DNA of 64,000 nt from the NCBI RefSeq assembly GCF_009671065.1, contig NZ_CP046027.1, positions 248,001 to 312,000 of the forward strand, in the 5' to 3' direction. Under the pieces are notes generated by a model, which ran no database searches, was not told the origin of the DNA, and worked only from the letters and a program-made list of their open reading frames with translations. A program made the position numbers and the translations under genes. Of this stretch, positions 17,881 through 27,253 are shown piece by piece (within the stretch, counting starts at the first letter, position 1; the number at the start of each line of letters is the position of its first letter). The DNA comes from Neisseria brasiliensis. GTDB lineage: Bacteria; Pseudomonadota; Gammaproteobacteria; Burkholderiales; Neisseriaceae.

Positions 17881-19116
17881 ATGATTATTATCGTTTTAGG
17901 CTTGGCTATTATTTTAGCTGTGATTGCCTACAATATGTATCAAGAAAACCAATACCGCAAACAAGTGCGCGAACAATTCGGCCACTCCGATAAAGATGCG
18001 CTGTTGGCCAGCAAAACCAACCATGTGCGCGACGGCAAAGAATCCGGCGGCCACGGTTTGTTGTTGAAAAAGAAAAAAAAAGCCGAAGACGCTGCTTTGC
18101 GCAACCTGCAAGAGCAAGATGAAATTTATGCCGCCAAAGCCAAATTGGCGAAACCATCGGCCATCAAAACCGATATTGAATTGGCGATGGAAGACGATTT
18201 CACCGAAGAACAAGTGCAACACACCGTCATCGGTTTAAACAATGAAATCAACACTCAAGCTACGCCTACTGCCCATCACGGCAATTTAGTGAGCTTGGAT
18301 GAATTGGTGCAAGTTGAATTGCCTTGGTTTGACCCGCGCTTTGATTATCTGGCCTACATCGCGTTGAATGAAGCGCAAGAGCTGCATGCCTTGCCGCGCT
18401 TATCTAACCGTCACCGCTTCCAAATCATCGGCTGCACCATGGACGACCGTTTCCAAGTGGCCGAGCCGATTCCGGGCGTGTATTACCAAGGTTTCGTAAT
18501 GGGCTTGCAAGCCGTTAGCCGCAATGGTTTGGCTTCTGAAGAAGAATTAGATCAATTCAACCAACAAGTTTCTGCCTTTGCCCAATTGGTTGGCGGTCAA
18601 GTGCGTTGCACCGATTTACCGGCTTTTGTTGAAGTGGCCCAAGCGCTCGACAGCTTCTGCGAACGCGTTGACCAAACCATCGCCATCCACTTGGTATCGC
18701 GCTCCAGCATCAGTGGTTTGGAATTGCGTTCCGCTGTGGAAGGCGTGGGTTTCAATTTGGCTGAAGACGGCACGTTCCACTACCCTGATGAAAACGGCAA
18801 TCCAATGTTTATCTTGGCATCGCTCGATAATTCACCCTTTACCGGTGCATTGCTGAACAACCAAGCCTATCGCGGCTTCAGTATGCTGTTTGATATTCCG
18901 CATATTCCGGCCGGTGAAAAAACTTTCGACCTGTTTATGGACTTGGCGGTTAAATTGTCCGGCCAACTGAGCTTAGATTTGGTCAACGACAAAATGGAAG
19001 AAGTGTCTACCCCTTGGCTGAAAGACGTGCGCAATTATGTATTGGCGCGTCAGGAAGAAATGCTGAAAGTGGGCATCAAACCGGGCAGCAAACAATCGCT
19101 ACGTTTGTTCTCATAA
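17881..19116 (+). CDS. zipA: ZipA-like cell division protein
   Basis: A 411-residue protein with an N-terminal transmembrane helix (residues 1-18, almost only Ile, Leu, Val and Ala), a charged basic linker rich in Lys (a run of LLLKKKKKAE), and a C-terminal domain of the ZipA FtsZ-binding fold (FILASLDNSPFTG, GFSMLFDIPHIPAGEKTFDLFM). ZipA tethers FtsZ to the inner membrane. It is longer than E. coli ZipA (328). Start chosen at ATG 17881, although a GTG nine bases earlier is in frame. It stands directly before ligA, the same order as zipA-ligA in E. coli. Confidence 0.85.
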   Translation: MIIIVLGLAIILAVIAYNMYQENQYRKQVREQFGHSDKDALLASKTNHVRDGKESGGHGLLLKKKKKAEDAALRNLQEQDEIYAAKAKLAKPSAIKTDIELAMEDDFTEEQVQHTVIGLNNEINTQATPTAHHGNLVSLDELVQVELPWFDPRFDYLAYIALNEAQELHALPRLSNRHRFQIIGCTMDDRFQVAEPIPGVYYQGFVMGLQAVSRNGLASEEELDQFNQQVSAFAQLVGGQVRCTDLPAFVEVAQALDSFCERVDQTIAIHLVSRSSISGLELRSAVEGVGFNLAEDGTFHYPDENGNPMFILASLDNSPFTGALLNNQAYRGFSMLFDIPHIPAGEKTFDLFMDLAVKLSGQLSLDLVNDKMEEVSTPWLKDVRNYVLARQEEMLKVGIKPGSKQSLRLFS

Positions 19117-19132
19117 CGCCATTTTTCTCAAA

Positions 19133-19169
19133 AAAAAGCGGATATGCACAACAGCGTATCCGCTTTTTT
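19133..19169 (+). terminator. Intrinsic terminator of zipA
   Basis: Stem AAGCGGATA / TATCCGCTT flanked by A-run and T6, 16 bases behind the zipA stop. It is followed by a divergent DUS pair (19202-19238) before ligA. Confidence 0.85.
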
Positions 19170-19249
19170 CAGGTAAAATCTACCTATCTTTTTTATGTTT
19201 TTTCAGACGGCCTGTTTATTTTATAAAGGCCGTCTGAATATTTGACTCA

Positions 19250-21718
19250 ATGAACGCAACCGAACAAAAAATCCAAGACCTCACCGCCCTGCTCAACCGC
19301 TACGCCTACGAATACTACACGCTCGATGCACCGACTGTGCCCGATGCCGAATACGACCGCCTGTTCCGCGAGCTGGAGGCTTTAGAAGCCGCGCATCCTG
19401 ATTTAAAACAGCCCGACAGCCCGACCCAGCGTGTCGGCGGTGCGGCTTTGGATGGTTTTACCAGCGTGCGCCATACCGTGCCAATGTTATCGCTGAACAA
19501 TGCTTTTTCACCACAAAACGAAGAAGGCGTGTTCGACCATAAGGAAATGTATGCTTTTGATGAACGCGTGCGCGGCGGTTTAAACGGTGCGGCGGTTGAA
19601 TATGTCATTGAACCCAAATTCGACGGCTTAGCCATCAGTCTGCTGTATCGCGACGGCGTATTGATGCAAGCGGCTACGCGTGGCGATGGGGCAACCGGCG
19701 AAGATGTGACGCAAAATGTGAAAACCATCGCCAATATTCCCTTGCGTTTGCATGGCGACAATGTGCCGCAACTGATTGAAGTGCGCGGTGAAGTGTTGAT
19801 GCTCAAAGCCGATTTTGCCGCGCTCAACCAACGCCAAGCCGAGCAAAATCAAAAAGCGTTTGCTAATCCGCGCAATGCCGCGGCCGGCAGCCTGCGCCAA
19901 CTCGATTCCAAAATCACCGCCCAGCGCAAACTGCACTTTTTCGCCTACGGCATCGCGCAACAAGAAGGCGGCTTCGTTTCGGAAGAACACATTCAAGAAT
20001 TGGCTTATTTGATCGAACTTGGCTTCAGTCTACCTTACGGCCAATTCGGTTGTTTCCCCAATATTGGCGAAGTATTGGCTTTTTACGAGCAAATGCAGCA
20101 AAAACGCCCTTCCCTGCCGTATGAAATTGACGGCATGGTGGTCAAGGTCAACAGTTTGGCACAGCAAGATACGCTGGGCTTTATTTCGCGCGCGCCACGC
20201 TGGGCGATTGCGCATAAATTCCCTGCCGAAGAAGCCTTGACCGTGGTGGAAGCGATTGACGTGCAAGTCGGCCGCACCGGTGCCGTGACCCCCGTGGCGC
20301 GTTTGCAGCCGGTGTTTGTCGGCGGCGTAACCGTGACCAATGCCACGCTGCACAATGAAGGCGAAACGCAGCGTAAAGACGTGCGCGTTGGCGATACGGT
20401 GATTGTGCGCCGCGCGGGTGACGTGATTCCCGAAGTGGTGCGCGTGGTATTCGACCGCCGGCCGATGCAAACCATTGAAACACAAAATCATCTTTCAGAC
20501 GGCCTGCAAGATGATTTGTTTGCCATGCCATCTGAAAACACGCAAACGGACACCCAGCCGCTTTATCCGCAATACCGCCTGCCCGAGCATTGCCCGATTT
20601 GCGGCAGCGACATCGAGCGCGAAGAAGGCGAAGCCGTGGCGCGTTGCAGCGGCGGTATGCTGTGCCAAGCGCAGCGGGTACAAGGTTTGATTCACTTTGC
20701 CTCGCGCAAAGCCATGGACATCGACGGCCTCGGTCAACGCCAAATCGAACAATTGGTGGCGCAAGATTTGGTACAGCATTTTGCCGACCTATACCGCTTG
20801 GACATCACCACCCTGCAAAAAATGAAGGAAACCACCGAGCAAACGGAAGCGCAACTCAACGCAGAAGACATGCCGTCTGAAACTATCTTACCGCTTTCAG
20901 ACGGCCTCAAAAGCAGCAAAAAAGCCTCGCCGACTAAATGGGCGCAAAATATTCTCGACGGCCTCGAAGCGAGCAAACAGCCTGATTTGGCGCGCTTCTT
21001 GTTTGCTCTCGGCATCCGTCATGTCGGTGAACGCACGGCCAAATCGCTGGCACAAGCATTCGGCGATTTGGAAAGTGTCCGCCGCGCACCCGAACCTGTT
21101 TTGGCTTGCCTGCCAGACATCGGGAGCGTGGTGGCGCATTCCATTGCCCATTTCTTCGCCCAACCCGAACAGCAAAACATGATTGACGAATTGCTGGCTG
21201 TCGGCGTTGCACCGCAAACCCAAGCCATCACCCTGCCGCTGGCGCAATACGTCACCCCCGAACGCTGGCTCAACCGCCTGCCCGGCTTCAAAATCAGCGA
21301 GAAAAAAGCCGCCGCGCTATGGGATTTGGCTGGTAAAACTGTCGAAGGTTTAATCCACGACAAAGCTTTGCCCGCTGATTGGCAGCAATGGCGCAACGTT
21401 GATGCCAATTCATCGCTTTTAACGACCATGCAGCAATTTTTGATACACATGCCGTCTGAAACCGACACAATAGCCGAATCCCATTCAAGCAGCCTGTTTG
21501 GCAAAACCTTCGTCTTAACCGGCACCCTGCCGACCTTAAAACGTGACGAAGCCCAAGCCATGATTGAAGCCGCCGGCGGTAAAGTTTCCGGCAGCGTCTC
21601 GAAAAAAACCGATTTTGTGGTCGCAGGTGAAGCCGCCGGTAGTAAATTGGAAAAAGCCAATGCGCTAGGTGTGACTGTTTTGGATGAGGCTGCCTTGTTG
21701 ACATTGTTAAATTCGTAA
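19250..21718 (+). CDS. ligA: NAD-dependent DNA ligase
   Basis: Replicative NAD+-dependent ligase. Order: the Ia domain (YYTLDAPTVPDAEYD), adenylation domain with KFDG (Lys123), OB fold, four-cysteine zinc finger starting CPICG near residue 447, helix-hairpin-helix domain, and a C-terminal BRCT domain from about 745. At 822 residues it is about 150 longer than E. coli LigA (671). The extra length sits in linkers that encode DUS copies: SDGL near 415, MPSE near 539, LSDGL near 547 and MPSE near 733. Long ligases are known in Neisseria, so this is not a sign of damage. The ATG follows a DUS. Confidence 0.96.
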   Translation: MNATEQKIQDLTALLNRYAYEYYTLDAPTVPDAEYDRLFRELEALEAAHPDLKQPDSPTQRVGGAALDGFTSVRHTVPMLSLNNAFSPQNEEGVFDHKEMYAFDERVRGGLNGAAVEYVIEPKFDGLAISLLYRDGVLMQAATRGDGATGEDVTQNVKTIANIPLRLHGDNVPQLIEVRGEVLMLKADFAALNQRQAEQNQKAFANPRNAAAGSLRQLDSKITAQRKLHFFAYGIAQQEGGFVSEEHIQELAYLIELGFSLPYGQFGCFPNIGEVLAFYEQMQQKRPSLPYEIDGMVVKVNSLAQQDTLGFISRAPRWAIAHKFPAEEALTVVEAIDVQVGRTGAVTPVARLQPVFVGGVTVTNATLHNEGETQRKDVRVGDTVIVRRAGDVIPEVVRVVFDRRPMQTIETQNHLSDGLQDDLFAMPSENTQTDTQPLYPQYRLPEHCPICGSDIEREEGEAVARCSGGMLCQAQRVQGLIHFASRKAMDIDGLGQRQIEQLVAQDLVQHFADLYRLDITTLQKMKETTEQTEAQLNAEDMPSETILPLSDGLKSSKKASPTKWAQNILDGLEASKQPDLARFLFALGIRHVGERTAKSLAQAFGDLESVRRAPEPVLACLPDIGSVVAHSIAHFFAQPEQQNMIDELLAVGVAPQTQAITLPLAQYVTPERWLNRLPGFKISEKKAAALWDLAGKTVEGLIHDKALPADWQQWRNVDANSSLLTTMQQFLIHMPSETDTIAESHSSSLFGKTFVLTGTLPTLKRDEAQAMIEAAGGKVSGSVSKKTDFVVAGEAAGSKLEKANALGVTVLDEAALLTLLNS

Positions 21719-21787
21719 AGAAAATGAATTTTTTATCGTTTCTCGGTCAAACAGGTAAGATTAGAAATTGTTACACACGGAGACATC

Positions 21788-22654
21788 ATGAAACCGATTA
21801 AAAAAGCCGTATTTCCCGTTGCCGGCATGGGCACACGTTTTTTACCTGCTACTAAAGCCAGCCCGAAAGAAATGCTGCCTATCGTTGATAAGCCTTTGAT
21901 TCAATATGCGGTTGAAGAAGCCGTTGCCGCCGGCTGCACCGAAATGGTGTTTGTGACCGGCCGCAACAAACGCAGCATTGAAGACCATTTCGACAAAGCC
22001 TACGAGCTGGAAACCGAATTGGAACATCGTAACAAAGAAAAACTGCTGGCGCACGTTAAAGACATTTTGCCACCTGAAATCACTTGTCTGTATATCCGCC
22101 AAGCCGAAGCCTTGGGCTTGGGTCATGCCGTATTGTGCGCTCGCGCCGCTGTCGGCGATGAGCCGTTTGCCGTCATTTTGGCGGATGACTTAATCGATGC
22201 CCCACAAGGCGCGTTGAAGCAAATGGTCGATATCTACAATCAAAGCGGCAACAGCGTATTGGGCGTGGAAACTGTTGATCCATCGCAAACCGGTTCATAC
22301 GGCATTGTTGAAGTGGAACAACTCAAAAGCTTCCAGCGCATCACCAATATTGTGGAAAAACCAAAACCGGAAGAAGCCCCTTCCAACTTAGCCGTGGTCG
22401 GCCGCTACATCCTGACCCCGCGCATTTTTGATTTACTGACCAACTTGCCACGCGGTGCAGGCAATGAAATCCAACTTACCGATGCCATCGCCCGCCTGCT
22501 GGATCACGAATTTGTGTTGGCACACGCGTTCGAAGGCAAGCGCTACGACTGTGGCAGCAAATTAGGTTATCTGGAAGCCACTTTGGCTTATGGTTTGAAA
22601 CACCCAGAAACCGCAAAAGACTTTGCCGAATTATTGAAACAATACGTTAAATAA
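21788..22654 (+). CDS. galU: UTP-glucose-1-phosphate uridylyltransferase
   Basis: Makes UDP-glucose for LOS and surface sugars. The 288 residues carry the nucleotidyltransferase signature AVFPVAGMGTRFLPATKASPKEM from residue 8, the metal-binding VILADDLID near 135, and VVGRYILTPRIFDLL near 205. Start supported by CACGGAGA upstream. Single gene ending in a DUS hairpin. Confidence 0.96.
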   Translation: MKPIKKAVFPVAGMGTRFLPATKASPKEMLPIVDKPLIQYAVEEAVAAGCTEMVFVTGRNKRSIEDHFDKAYELETELEHRNKEKLLAHVKDILPPEITCLYIRQAEALGLGHAVLCARAAVGDEPFAVILADDLIDAPQGALKQMVDIYNQSGNSVLGVETVDPSQTGSYGIVEVEQLKSFQRITNIVEKPKPEEAPSNLAVVGRYILTPRIFDLLTNLPRGAGNEIQLTDAIARLLDHEFVLAHAFEGKRYDCGSKLGYLEATLAYGLKHPETAKDFAELLKQYVK

Positions 22655-22670
22655 TTTGTGACCATAAAAC

Positions 22671-22702
22671 AGGCCGTCTGAAAATGATTTTTTCAGACGG
22701 CC
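22671..22702. terminator. DUS-pair terminator between galU and trkH
   Basis: AGGCCGTCTGAAAA and TTTTCAGACGGCCT with a short loop between two convergent genes. It probably serves both. Confidence 0.8.
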
Positions 22703-22716
22703 TACTTTATAGTCAT

Positions 22717-24174
22717 TTATTTTTTCCAATACGCCGGTGTAAACAGAATCAACACCGTGAAAATTTCCAAACGCCCCAGCAGCATCACAATGGTGCACAG
22801 CCATTTCTGCACATCATTCAAGCTGGCGTAATTATGCGCCGGCCCCACTTCACCCAAGCCCGGCCCCGCATTGGTAATGCAGGCGATCACCGCTGTAAAC
22901 GCGGAAACAAAATCCAAGCCGGTAACCATCATCAAGAAGGTGAACACGACCACCGTCATAAAATACACAAAAATAAACGACATCACTGTCAAGGCCATGC
23001 GTTCGGAAATGCTGCGATTATTCACCTTCACCGTACGCACCGCGCGCGGGTGCAACAAAATCATCATTTCGCGCAAACTGAATTTAAACAGCACCAAAGC
23101 GCGCACGTTTTTAATGCCGCCACCCATCGAGCCGGAACACGCCAATACGTTAGACAAGAAAAACATCCACAACGAAATCAGCAGCGGCCATTTGGCAAAA
23201 TCGGTATTCGCAAAGCCGCTGGCCAAGCCAATCGACACAAAATTAAAGCTGACAAAACGAAATGCATCAGCCAGCGACGGATAAAATTCTTTATGCCACA
23301 AATACAGACTGGCCATGATGATGCTGCATGTCATCGCCAGCAACAACACGCGGCATTCTTCGTCTTTCCAATACACTTTCAGCGAACGCCCGCCCAGTGC
23401 AGCAAAGTGGCTGGCAAAATTGATGCCGCCAAACAGCGTGAAAAACATAATCGTCCATTCGATTTTCACCGAATTGAAATAAGCGATGCTGTCATCATGC
23501 GTGGAAAATCCGCCCAAAGCCACCGACGACATGGCGTGGCAAAGCGCATCAAACCAGCTCATCCCCGCCCAATGCAAGGAAAAAAATGCCGCCACTGTGG
23601 TTAAAATATAAGCACCCCACAGCTTTTTGGCCACCTGCGAAATCCGCGGCGCCATCTTGCTTTCTTTGTCCAAACCCGGGATTTCAGCCTTGAAAAGCTG
23701 CGTACCACCGACACCCAACATCGGCAAAATCGCCACCGCCAACACGATAATACCCATGCCGCCCAGCCAGTTGAGCATGTGCCGCCAAAAATTGACCGAC
23801 GGCGCCAAGGTATCCAAGCTGCTGATAACCGTCGCCCCCGTAGTGGTTAAGCCCGACATCGCCTCAAAAAACGCATCGGTAAAACTCATGTGCGGCACAT
23901 ATAAATAAATCGGCACCGCCGCCACTATGGCGAACGCCAGCCACAGCATAATCACCAAAGTAAAACCGTCGCGCGGGCGCAACTCGCGGTTATAGCGCAG
24001 CGTCAGCAGCCAGATGGTGCAGGAAGAAAACGTCGTCACCAGCGCGGTGCGGGCAAATGCCGGAAACGCGCTGTCGAGAAAAAAATACGACATCAGCGTC
24101 GGCACCATCAGCAACAGCGAAAACAATACGCCGAGCTTGGACAGCACGTGGATAATCGGTATGACTTTATACAT
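22717..24174 (-). CDS. trkH: Trk potassium uptake protein, membrane subunit
   Basis: TrkH/TrkG-type K+ translocating subunit, 485 residues with about ten transmembrane segments and four pore-loop repeats: MSGLTTTGAT near 105, AMSSVALGGFST near 220, GSMGGGIKN near 350 and a fourth near 445 (CITNAGPGLGEVGP). Such proteins need the cytoplasmic regulatory subunit TrkA, which is not in this window. No neighbour in the same operon. Confidence 0.93.
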   Translation of the reverse strand: MYKVIPIIHVLSKLGVLFSLLLMVPTLMSYFFLDSAFPAFARTALVTTFSSCTIWLLTLRYNRELRPRDGFTLVIMLWLAFAIVAAVPIYLYVPHMSFTDAFFEAMSGLTTTGATVISSLDTLAPSVNFWRHMLNWLGGMGIIVLAVAILPMLGVGGTQLFKAEIPGLDKESKMAPRISQVAKKLWGAYILTTVAAFFSLHWAGMSWFDALCHAMSSVALGGFSTHDDSIAYFNSVKIEWTIMFFTLFGGINFASHFAALGGRSLKVYWKDEECRVLLLAMTCSIIMASLYLWHKEFYPSLADAFRFVSFNFVSIGLASGFANTDFAKWPLLISLWMFFLSNVLACSGSMGGGIKNVRALVLFKFSLREMMILLHPRAVRTVKVNNRSISERMALTVMSFIFVYFMTVVVFTFLMMVTGLDFVSAFTAVIACITNAGPGLGEVGPAHNYASLNDVQKWLCTIVMLLGRLEIFTVLILFTPAYWKK

Positions 24175-24392
24175 ATCAATCTTTTAAACGCAGGCCGTTT
24201 GAACACGGCTGCCGAAACAATTCAAAAATTTCAGACGGCCTTGCTATTAATAAGGCCGTCTGAAAGCGTATTTTATCAAATTCTCTACAAATGGATATGG
24301 ATATTTCGATTTTAAACCGCTTAAAATGAGAATAAATCTCAAAATAAAACAGATGATTAGGTTTAATACTGGGGTTTTATCTTGTCACAAAC

Positions 24393-24435
24393 TTGTCTTT
24401 TAGCAAAATAGGTATATAATGTTATACCATAACAT
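24393..24435 (+). promoter_or_regulatory. rpmE2 promoter with Zur-type operator
   Basis: -35 TTGTCT (24393-24398), 16-base spacer, -10 TATAAT (24415-24420). Overlapping the -10 and the start site is the palindrome ATGTTATACCATAACAT (24419-24435, arms of 7), matching the Zur box core (GTTATA-n-TATAAC type). Zur with zinc would block RNA polymerase, giving expression under zinc shortage. Confidence 0.85.
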
Positions 24436-24450
24436 TTGCTAGGAAATTTT

Positions 24451-24726
24451 ATGAAACCTGATATTCATCCGGATAATTACCGCACCGTTTTATTCTACGA
24501 CAGCGGCGCCGACGAAGGCTGGCTCATCCGTTCATGCGCCAATACCCACGGCAAAACCATGGTTTGGAAAGACGGCAACGAATACCCATTGTTTTCTTTG
24601 GATACCTCTTCCGCCTCCCACCCTGTTTACACCGGCAAACAGCGCAACGTGACCACCGAAGGCCGCGCCAGCAAGTTCCATCAACGTTTCCAATCCATGA
24701 TGGGTTCTTTGAGAAAGGATAAATGA
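24451..24726 (+). CDS. rpmE2: Ribosomal protein L31 type B (zinc-independent)
   Basis: YkgM-type L31, 91 residues from MKPDIHPDNYRTVLFYD. It lacks the CxxC zinc-binding pairs of the housekeeping L31. Such C-minus paralogues replace the zinc form under zinc limitation and free zinc from ribosomes. Start at 24451 has AGGAAA upstream; an ATG five codons earlier is less likely. The stop overlaps the rpmJ2 start. The Zur palindrome in its promoter fits this role. Confidence 0.95.
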   Translation: MKPDIHPDNYRTVLFYDSGADEGWLIRSCANTHGKTMVWKDGNEYPLFSLDTSSASHPVYTGKQRNVTTEGRASKFHQRFQSMMGSLRKDK

Positions 24727-24851
24727 TGCAGGTTTTATCTTCTCTGAAAACGGCGAAACAGCGCCACCGAGATTGCCAAATCGTGCGCCGTAAAGGCAAA
24801 GTGTATGTGATTTGTAAGAGCAATCCGCGTTTCAAGGCGCGTCAGCGTTAA
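24723..24851 (+). CDS. rpmJ2: Ribosomal protein L36 type B (YkgO-like)
   Basis: A 42-residue (or 41, if the second ATG at 24726 is used) L36 paralogue: MQVLSSLKTAKQRHRDCQ followed by IVRRKGKVYVICKSNPRFKARQR. The first Cys and the final His of the usual zinc knuckle are replaced (HRDC, PRF), so it should not need zinc. Overlaps the rpmE2 stop by four bases, implying translational coupling. Confidence 0.93.
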   Translation: MMQVLSSLKTAKQRHRDCQIVRRKGKVYVICKSNPRFKARQR

Positions 24852-24901
24852 CCTTTTTTGCTGTGATTTTTTATGTAACTCTCTCTGGCTATTGAGATTT
24901 G

Positions 24902-24935
24902 GCCGCACCGCATCCCCTTGGTGCGGCATTTTTTT
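24902..24935 (+). terminator. Terminator of rpmE2-rpmJ2
   Basis: Perfect 8-bp stem GCCGCACC / GGTGCGGC with a 10-base loop and a following run of seven or more T. It lies about 50 bases behind rpmJ2. Confidence 0.92.
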
Positions 24936-24968
24936 GTTTATTTTTTATGAACGTTATGCAAATGATGA

Positions 24969-24994
24969 AAGGCCGTCTGAATTTCAGACGGCCT
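24969..24994. repeat. Inverted DUS pair before greB 3' end
   Basis: AGGCCGTCTGAA and TTCAGACGGCCT with almost no loop, followed by a degenerate single DUS-like TTTCAGACAGCC at about 25029. Downstream side of minus-strand greB. Confidence 0.65.
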
Positions 24995-25039
24995 CGATAT
25001 GAATGCTTAGAAAGAATTACTGATTTTTTTCAGACAGCC

Positions 25040-25531
25040 TCAATCAATGCGGCAATATTCAACCGATAAAATCTCAATCTCTTCACGCCCTTCCGGCCCG
25101 TTGAGCACCACTTCATCGCCTTCGCGCGCTTTAATCAGGCAACGCGCTAAAGGGGAAATCCACGAAATTTTGTTTTGTGCGGTATCAATCTCGTCCACGC
25201 CGACGATTTTCACAGTTTGCTCGCTGCCATCACCGCGCAATAATTCGACAGTCGCGCCGAAAAATACTTGATCAGTCGCTTCGCGTGCTTCCGGATCGAC
25301 CACTACCGCGGCTTCCAAACGCTTGGTTAGGAAACGGATACGACGGTCAATTTCGCGCATACGACGTTTGCCGTAAAGATAATCGCCATTTTCACTGCGA
25401 TCGCCGTTGCTTGCTGCCCAGTTGACGATTTGCACGATTTCAGGACGCTCTTTGTTGACCAGTTGATAAAGTTCGTCTTTTAATGCCTGCCAGCCGACGG
25501 GCGTGATGTAATTTTTGGTTTCTGCTGTCAT
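25040..25531 (-). CDS. greB: Transcription elongation factor GreB
   Basis: Gre factor, 163 residues, which stimulates RNA cleavage in backtracked RNA polymerase. The N-terminal coiled coil carries the acidic tip (NGDRSENGDYLYGKRRMREIDRRIRFL), and the C-terminal FKBP-like domain follows. YGKRRMREIDRR is more like GreB than GreA. Single gene. Confidence 0.93.
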   Translation of the reverse strand: MTAETKNYITPVGWQALKDELYQLVNKERPEIVQIVNWAASNGDRSENGDYLYGKRRMREIDRRIRFLTKRLEAAVVVDPEAREATDQVFFGATVELLRGDGSEQTVKIVGVDEIDTAQNKISWISPLARCLIKAREGDEVVLNGPEGREEIEILSVEYCRID

Positions 25532-25567
25532 AATAAATCCTTTACGGACTTTATTTTAATTCAATCG

Positions 25568-25607
25568 AAAGGCCGTCTGAAAACCCTTTGCGCTTTCAGA
25601 CGGCCTT
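25568..25607 (-). terminator. DUS-pair terminator of purF
   Basis: AAAGGCCGTCTGAAA / TTTCAGACGGCCTTT with a 10-base loop, 11 bases behind the purF stop. Confidence 0.8.
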
Positions 25608-25618
25608 TTCTTTCCTGC

Positions 25619-27154
25619 TTATTCTTCGTCGCTGCTGCTGATGGTGATGCTGTGTTCCATTTTGCTTGGCATGACTTTCAGGCCGCCGCAGCCGGTTTTG
25701 CCTTCTGATAAACGCTGCAAATAGGCTTCGTCGATGTCGCCGGTCAGGTAAATGCCGTTAAAGCATGAAGAATCAAAACCTTCGATTTTCGGATTCAAGG
25801 CTTTGACTACCGCTTCCAAGTCGTTCAAATCTTGGAACACAATGCCGTCGGCGCTGATTTCCTGTGCAATTTCAGCCGGTGTGCGGCCGTTGGCAATCAG
25901 TTCTTCACGCGTCGGCATGTCGATGCCGTACACGTTCGGGAAGCGCACTTCCGGTGCGGCCGATGCGATATACACTTTGCGTGCGCCTGAAGCGCGAACC
26001 ATTTCGACAATTTCATGGCTGGTGGTACCGCGTACGATGGAGTCATCCACCAACAACACGCTTTTGCCTTTGAATTCGGTTTCCATCGGGCTCAATTTTT
26101 GGCGAACGGATTTTTTACGCGTCGCCTGCCCCGGCATGATGAAGGTGCGGCCGATGTAGCGGTTTTTAATCAAACCTTCGCGGTAAGGTTTGTTCAAGTG
26201 CATGGCCAATTCCATAGCGCTCGGGCGGCTGGTATCGGGAATTGGCATAATCACGTCGATGTCGTCAATTGGCAATTCACGCTTGATTTTTTCTGCCAGC
26301 GACACGCCCATATCCAAACGCGCCTGATACACCGATACTTCGTCAATCACCGAGTCCGGACGGGCAAAATAAACGTATTCAAACAAACATGGTTTCAATT
26401 GTGATGCGCTGCATTGGCGCGAGAAAAACTGGCCGTCAAAGCTGATAAACACCGCTTCACCCGGCTCAATATCGCGTTCTAAATCGTATTCTAAAGCATT
26501 GAAAGCCACCGATTCGGAAGCTACGGCGTAAGATTTGAAACCGTTTTCATCGGTTTTCGAACCCAACACCAGCGGACGGATGCCGTGCGGGTCGCGGAAA
26601 GCCACCATACCGTAGCCGGCAATCATCGCCACCACACCATAGGCACCGCGCACCAATTCATGCACGGCTTTAACAGCGGTAAATACATTGTCGGTGCTCA
26701 ACACTTTGTCGCTGTTTTTCGAGACTTCATGACGCAACTCATGCGCGAATACATTCAGCAATACTTCCGAATCGGAGCTGGTATTGATGTGGCGCAGGTG
26801 TTTGTGGCACACGTTTTCATACAGTTCGGCAGTATTGGTCAAATTACCGTTGTGCGCCAACACGATACCGAAAGGCGAGCTCACGTAAAACGGCTGCGCT
26901 TCGGCGCTGCTGCCTGCATTGCCTGCGGTTGGGTAACGCACATGAGCAATGCCGGAATGACCGATTAAATCGCGCATATTACGCGTGCGGAACACTTCGC
27001 GCACCATGCCTTTGCCTTTATGCATATGGAACATGCTGCCTTCAGCTGTCACGATGCCCGCCGCATCCTGACCGCGATGCTGCAGCATCTGCAAACCATC
27101 ATACAAAAGCTGATTGACCGGCTCGTTACTCACCAACCCTAATACACCACACAT
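25619..27154 (-). CDS. purF: Amidophosphoribosyltransferase
   Basis: First enzyme of purine synthesis, 511 residues. It starts with MCGVLGL; Cys2 becomes the N-terminal nucleophile of the glutaminase domain after Met removal, with no propeptide. GHSGIAHVRYPTAG near 69 and the PRPP site VLLVDDSIVRGTTS near 366 are present. Last gene of the folC-SPOR-cvpA-purF group. Confidence 0.97.
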   Translation of the reverse strand: MCGVLGLVSNEPVNQLLYDGLQMLQHRGQDAAGIVTAEGSMFHMHKGKGMVREVFRTRNMRDLIGHSGIAHVRYPTAGNAGSSAEAQPFYVSSPFGIVLAHNGNLTNTAELYENVCHKHLRHINTSSDSEVLLNVFAHELRHEVSKNSDKVLSTDNVFTAVKAVHELVRGAYGVVAMIAGYGMVAFRDPHGIRPLVLGSKTDENGFKSYAVASESVAFNALEYDLERDIEPGEAVFISFDGQFFSRQCSASQLKPCLFEYVYFARPDSVIDEVSVYQARLDMGVSLAEKIKRELPIDDIDVIMPIPDTSRPSAMELAMHLNKPYREGLIKNRYIGRTFIMPGQATRKKSVRQKLSPMETEFKGKSVLLVDDSIVRGTTSHEIVEMVRASGARKVYIASAAPEVRFPNVYGIDMPTREELIANGRTPAEIAQEISADGIVFQDLNDLEAVVKALNPKIEGFDSSCFNGIYLTGDIDEAYLQRLSEGKTGCGGLKVMPSKMEHSITISSSDEE

Positions 27155-27202
27155 TTGTGTTCTCCGAATAAAAGAATTAACCCAATGAAATAAAACAAGA
27201 TT

Positions 27203-27250
27203 AAACCGGTTTCAGACAGCCTGTATCAAAAAGGCCGTCTGAAACCGGTT
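27203..27250. repeat. Extended DUS palindrome before purF
   Basis: AACCGGTTTCAGA and TCTGAAACCGGTT flank a pair of inverted DUS in which the left copy is degenerate (CAGACAGCC). The stem continues beyond the uptake sequence. It lies in the cvpA-purF gap and may attenuate purF readthrough. Confidence 0.65.
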
Positions 27251-27253
27251 GTA

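Noticed and set aside
21019..21660. Long antisense ORFs inside ligA
   Set aside because: They mirror conserved LigA domains and have no independent start signals.
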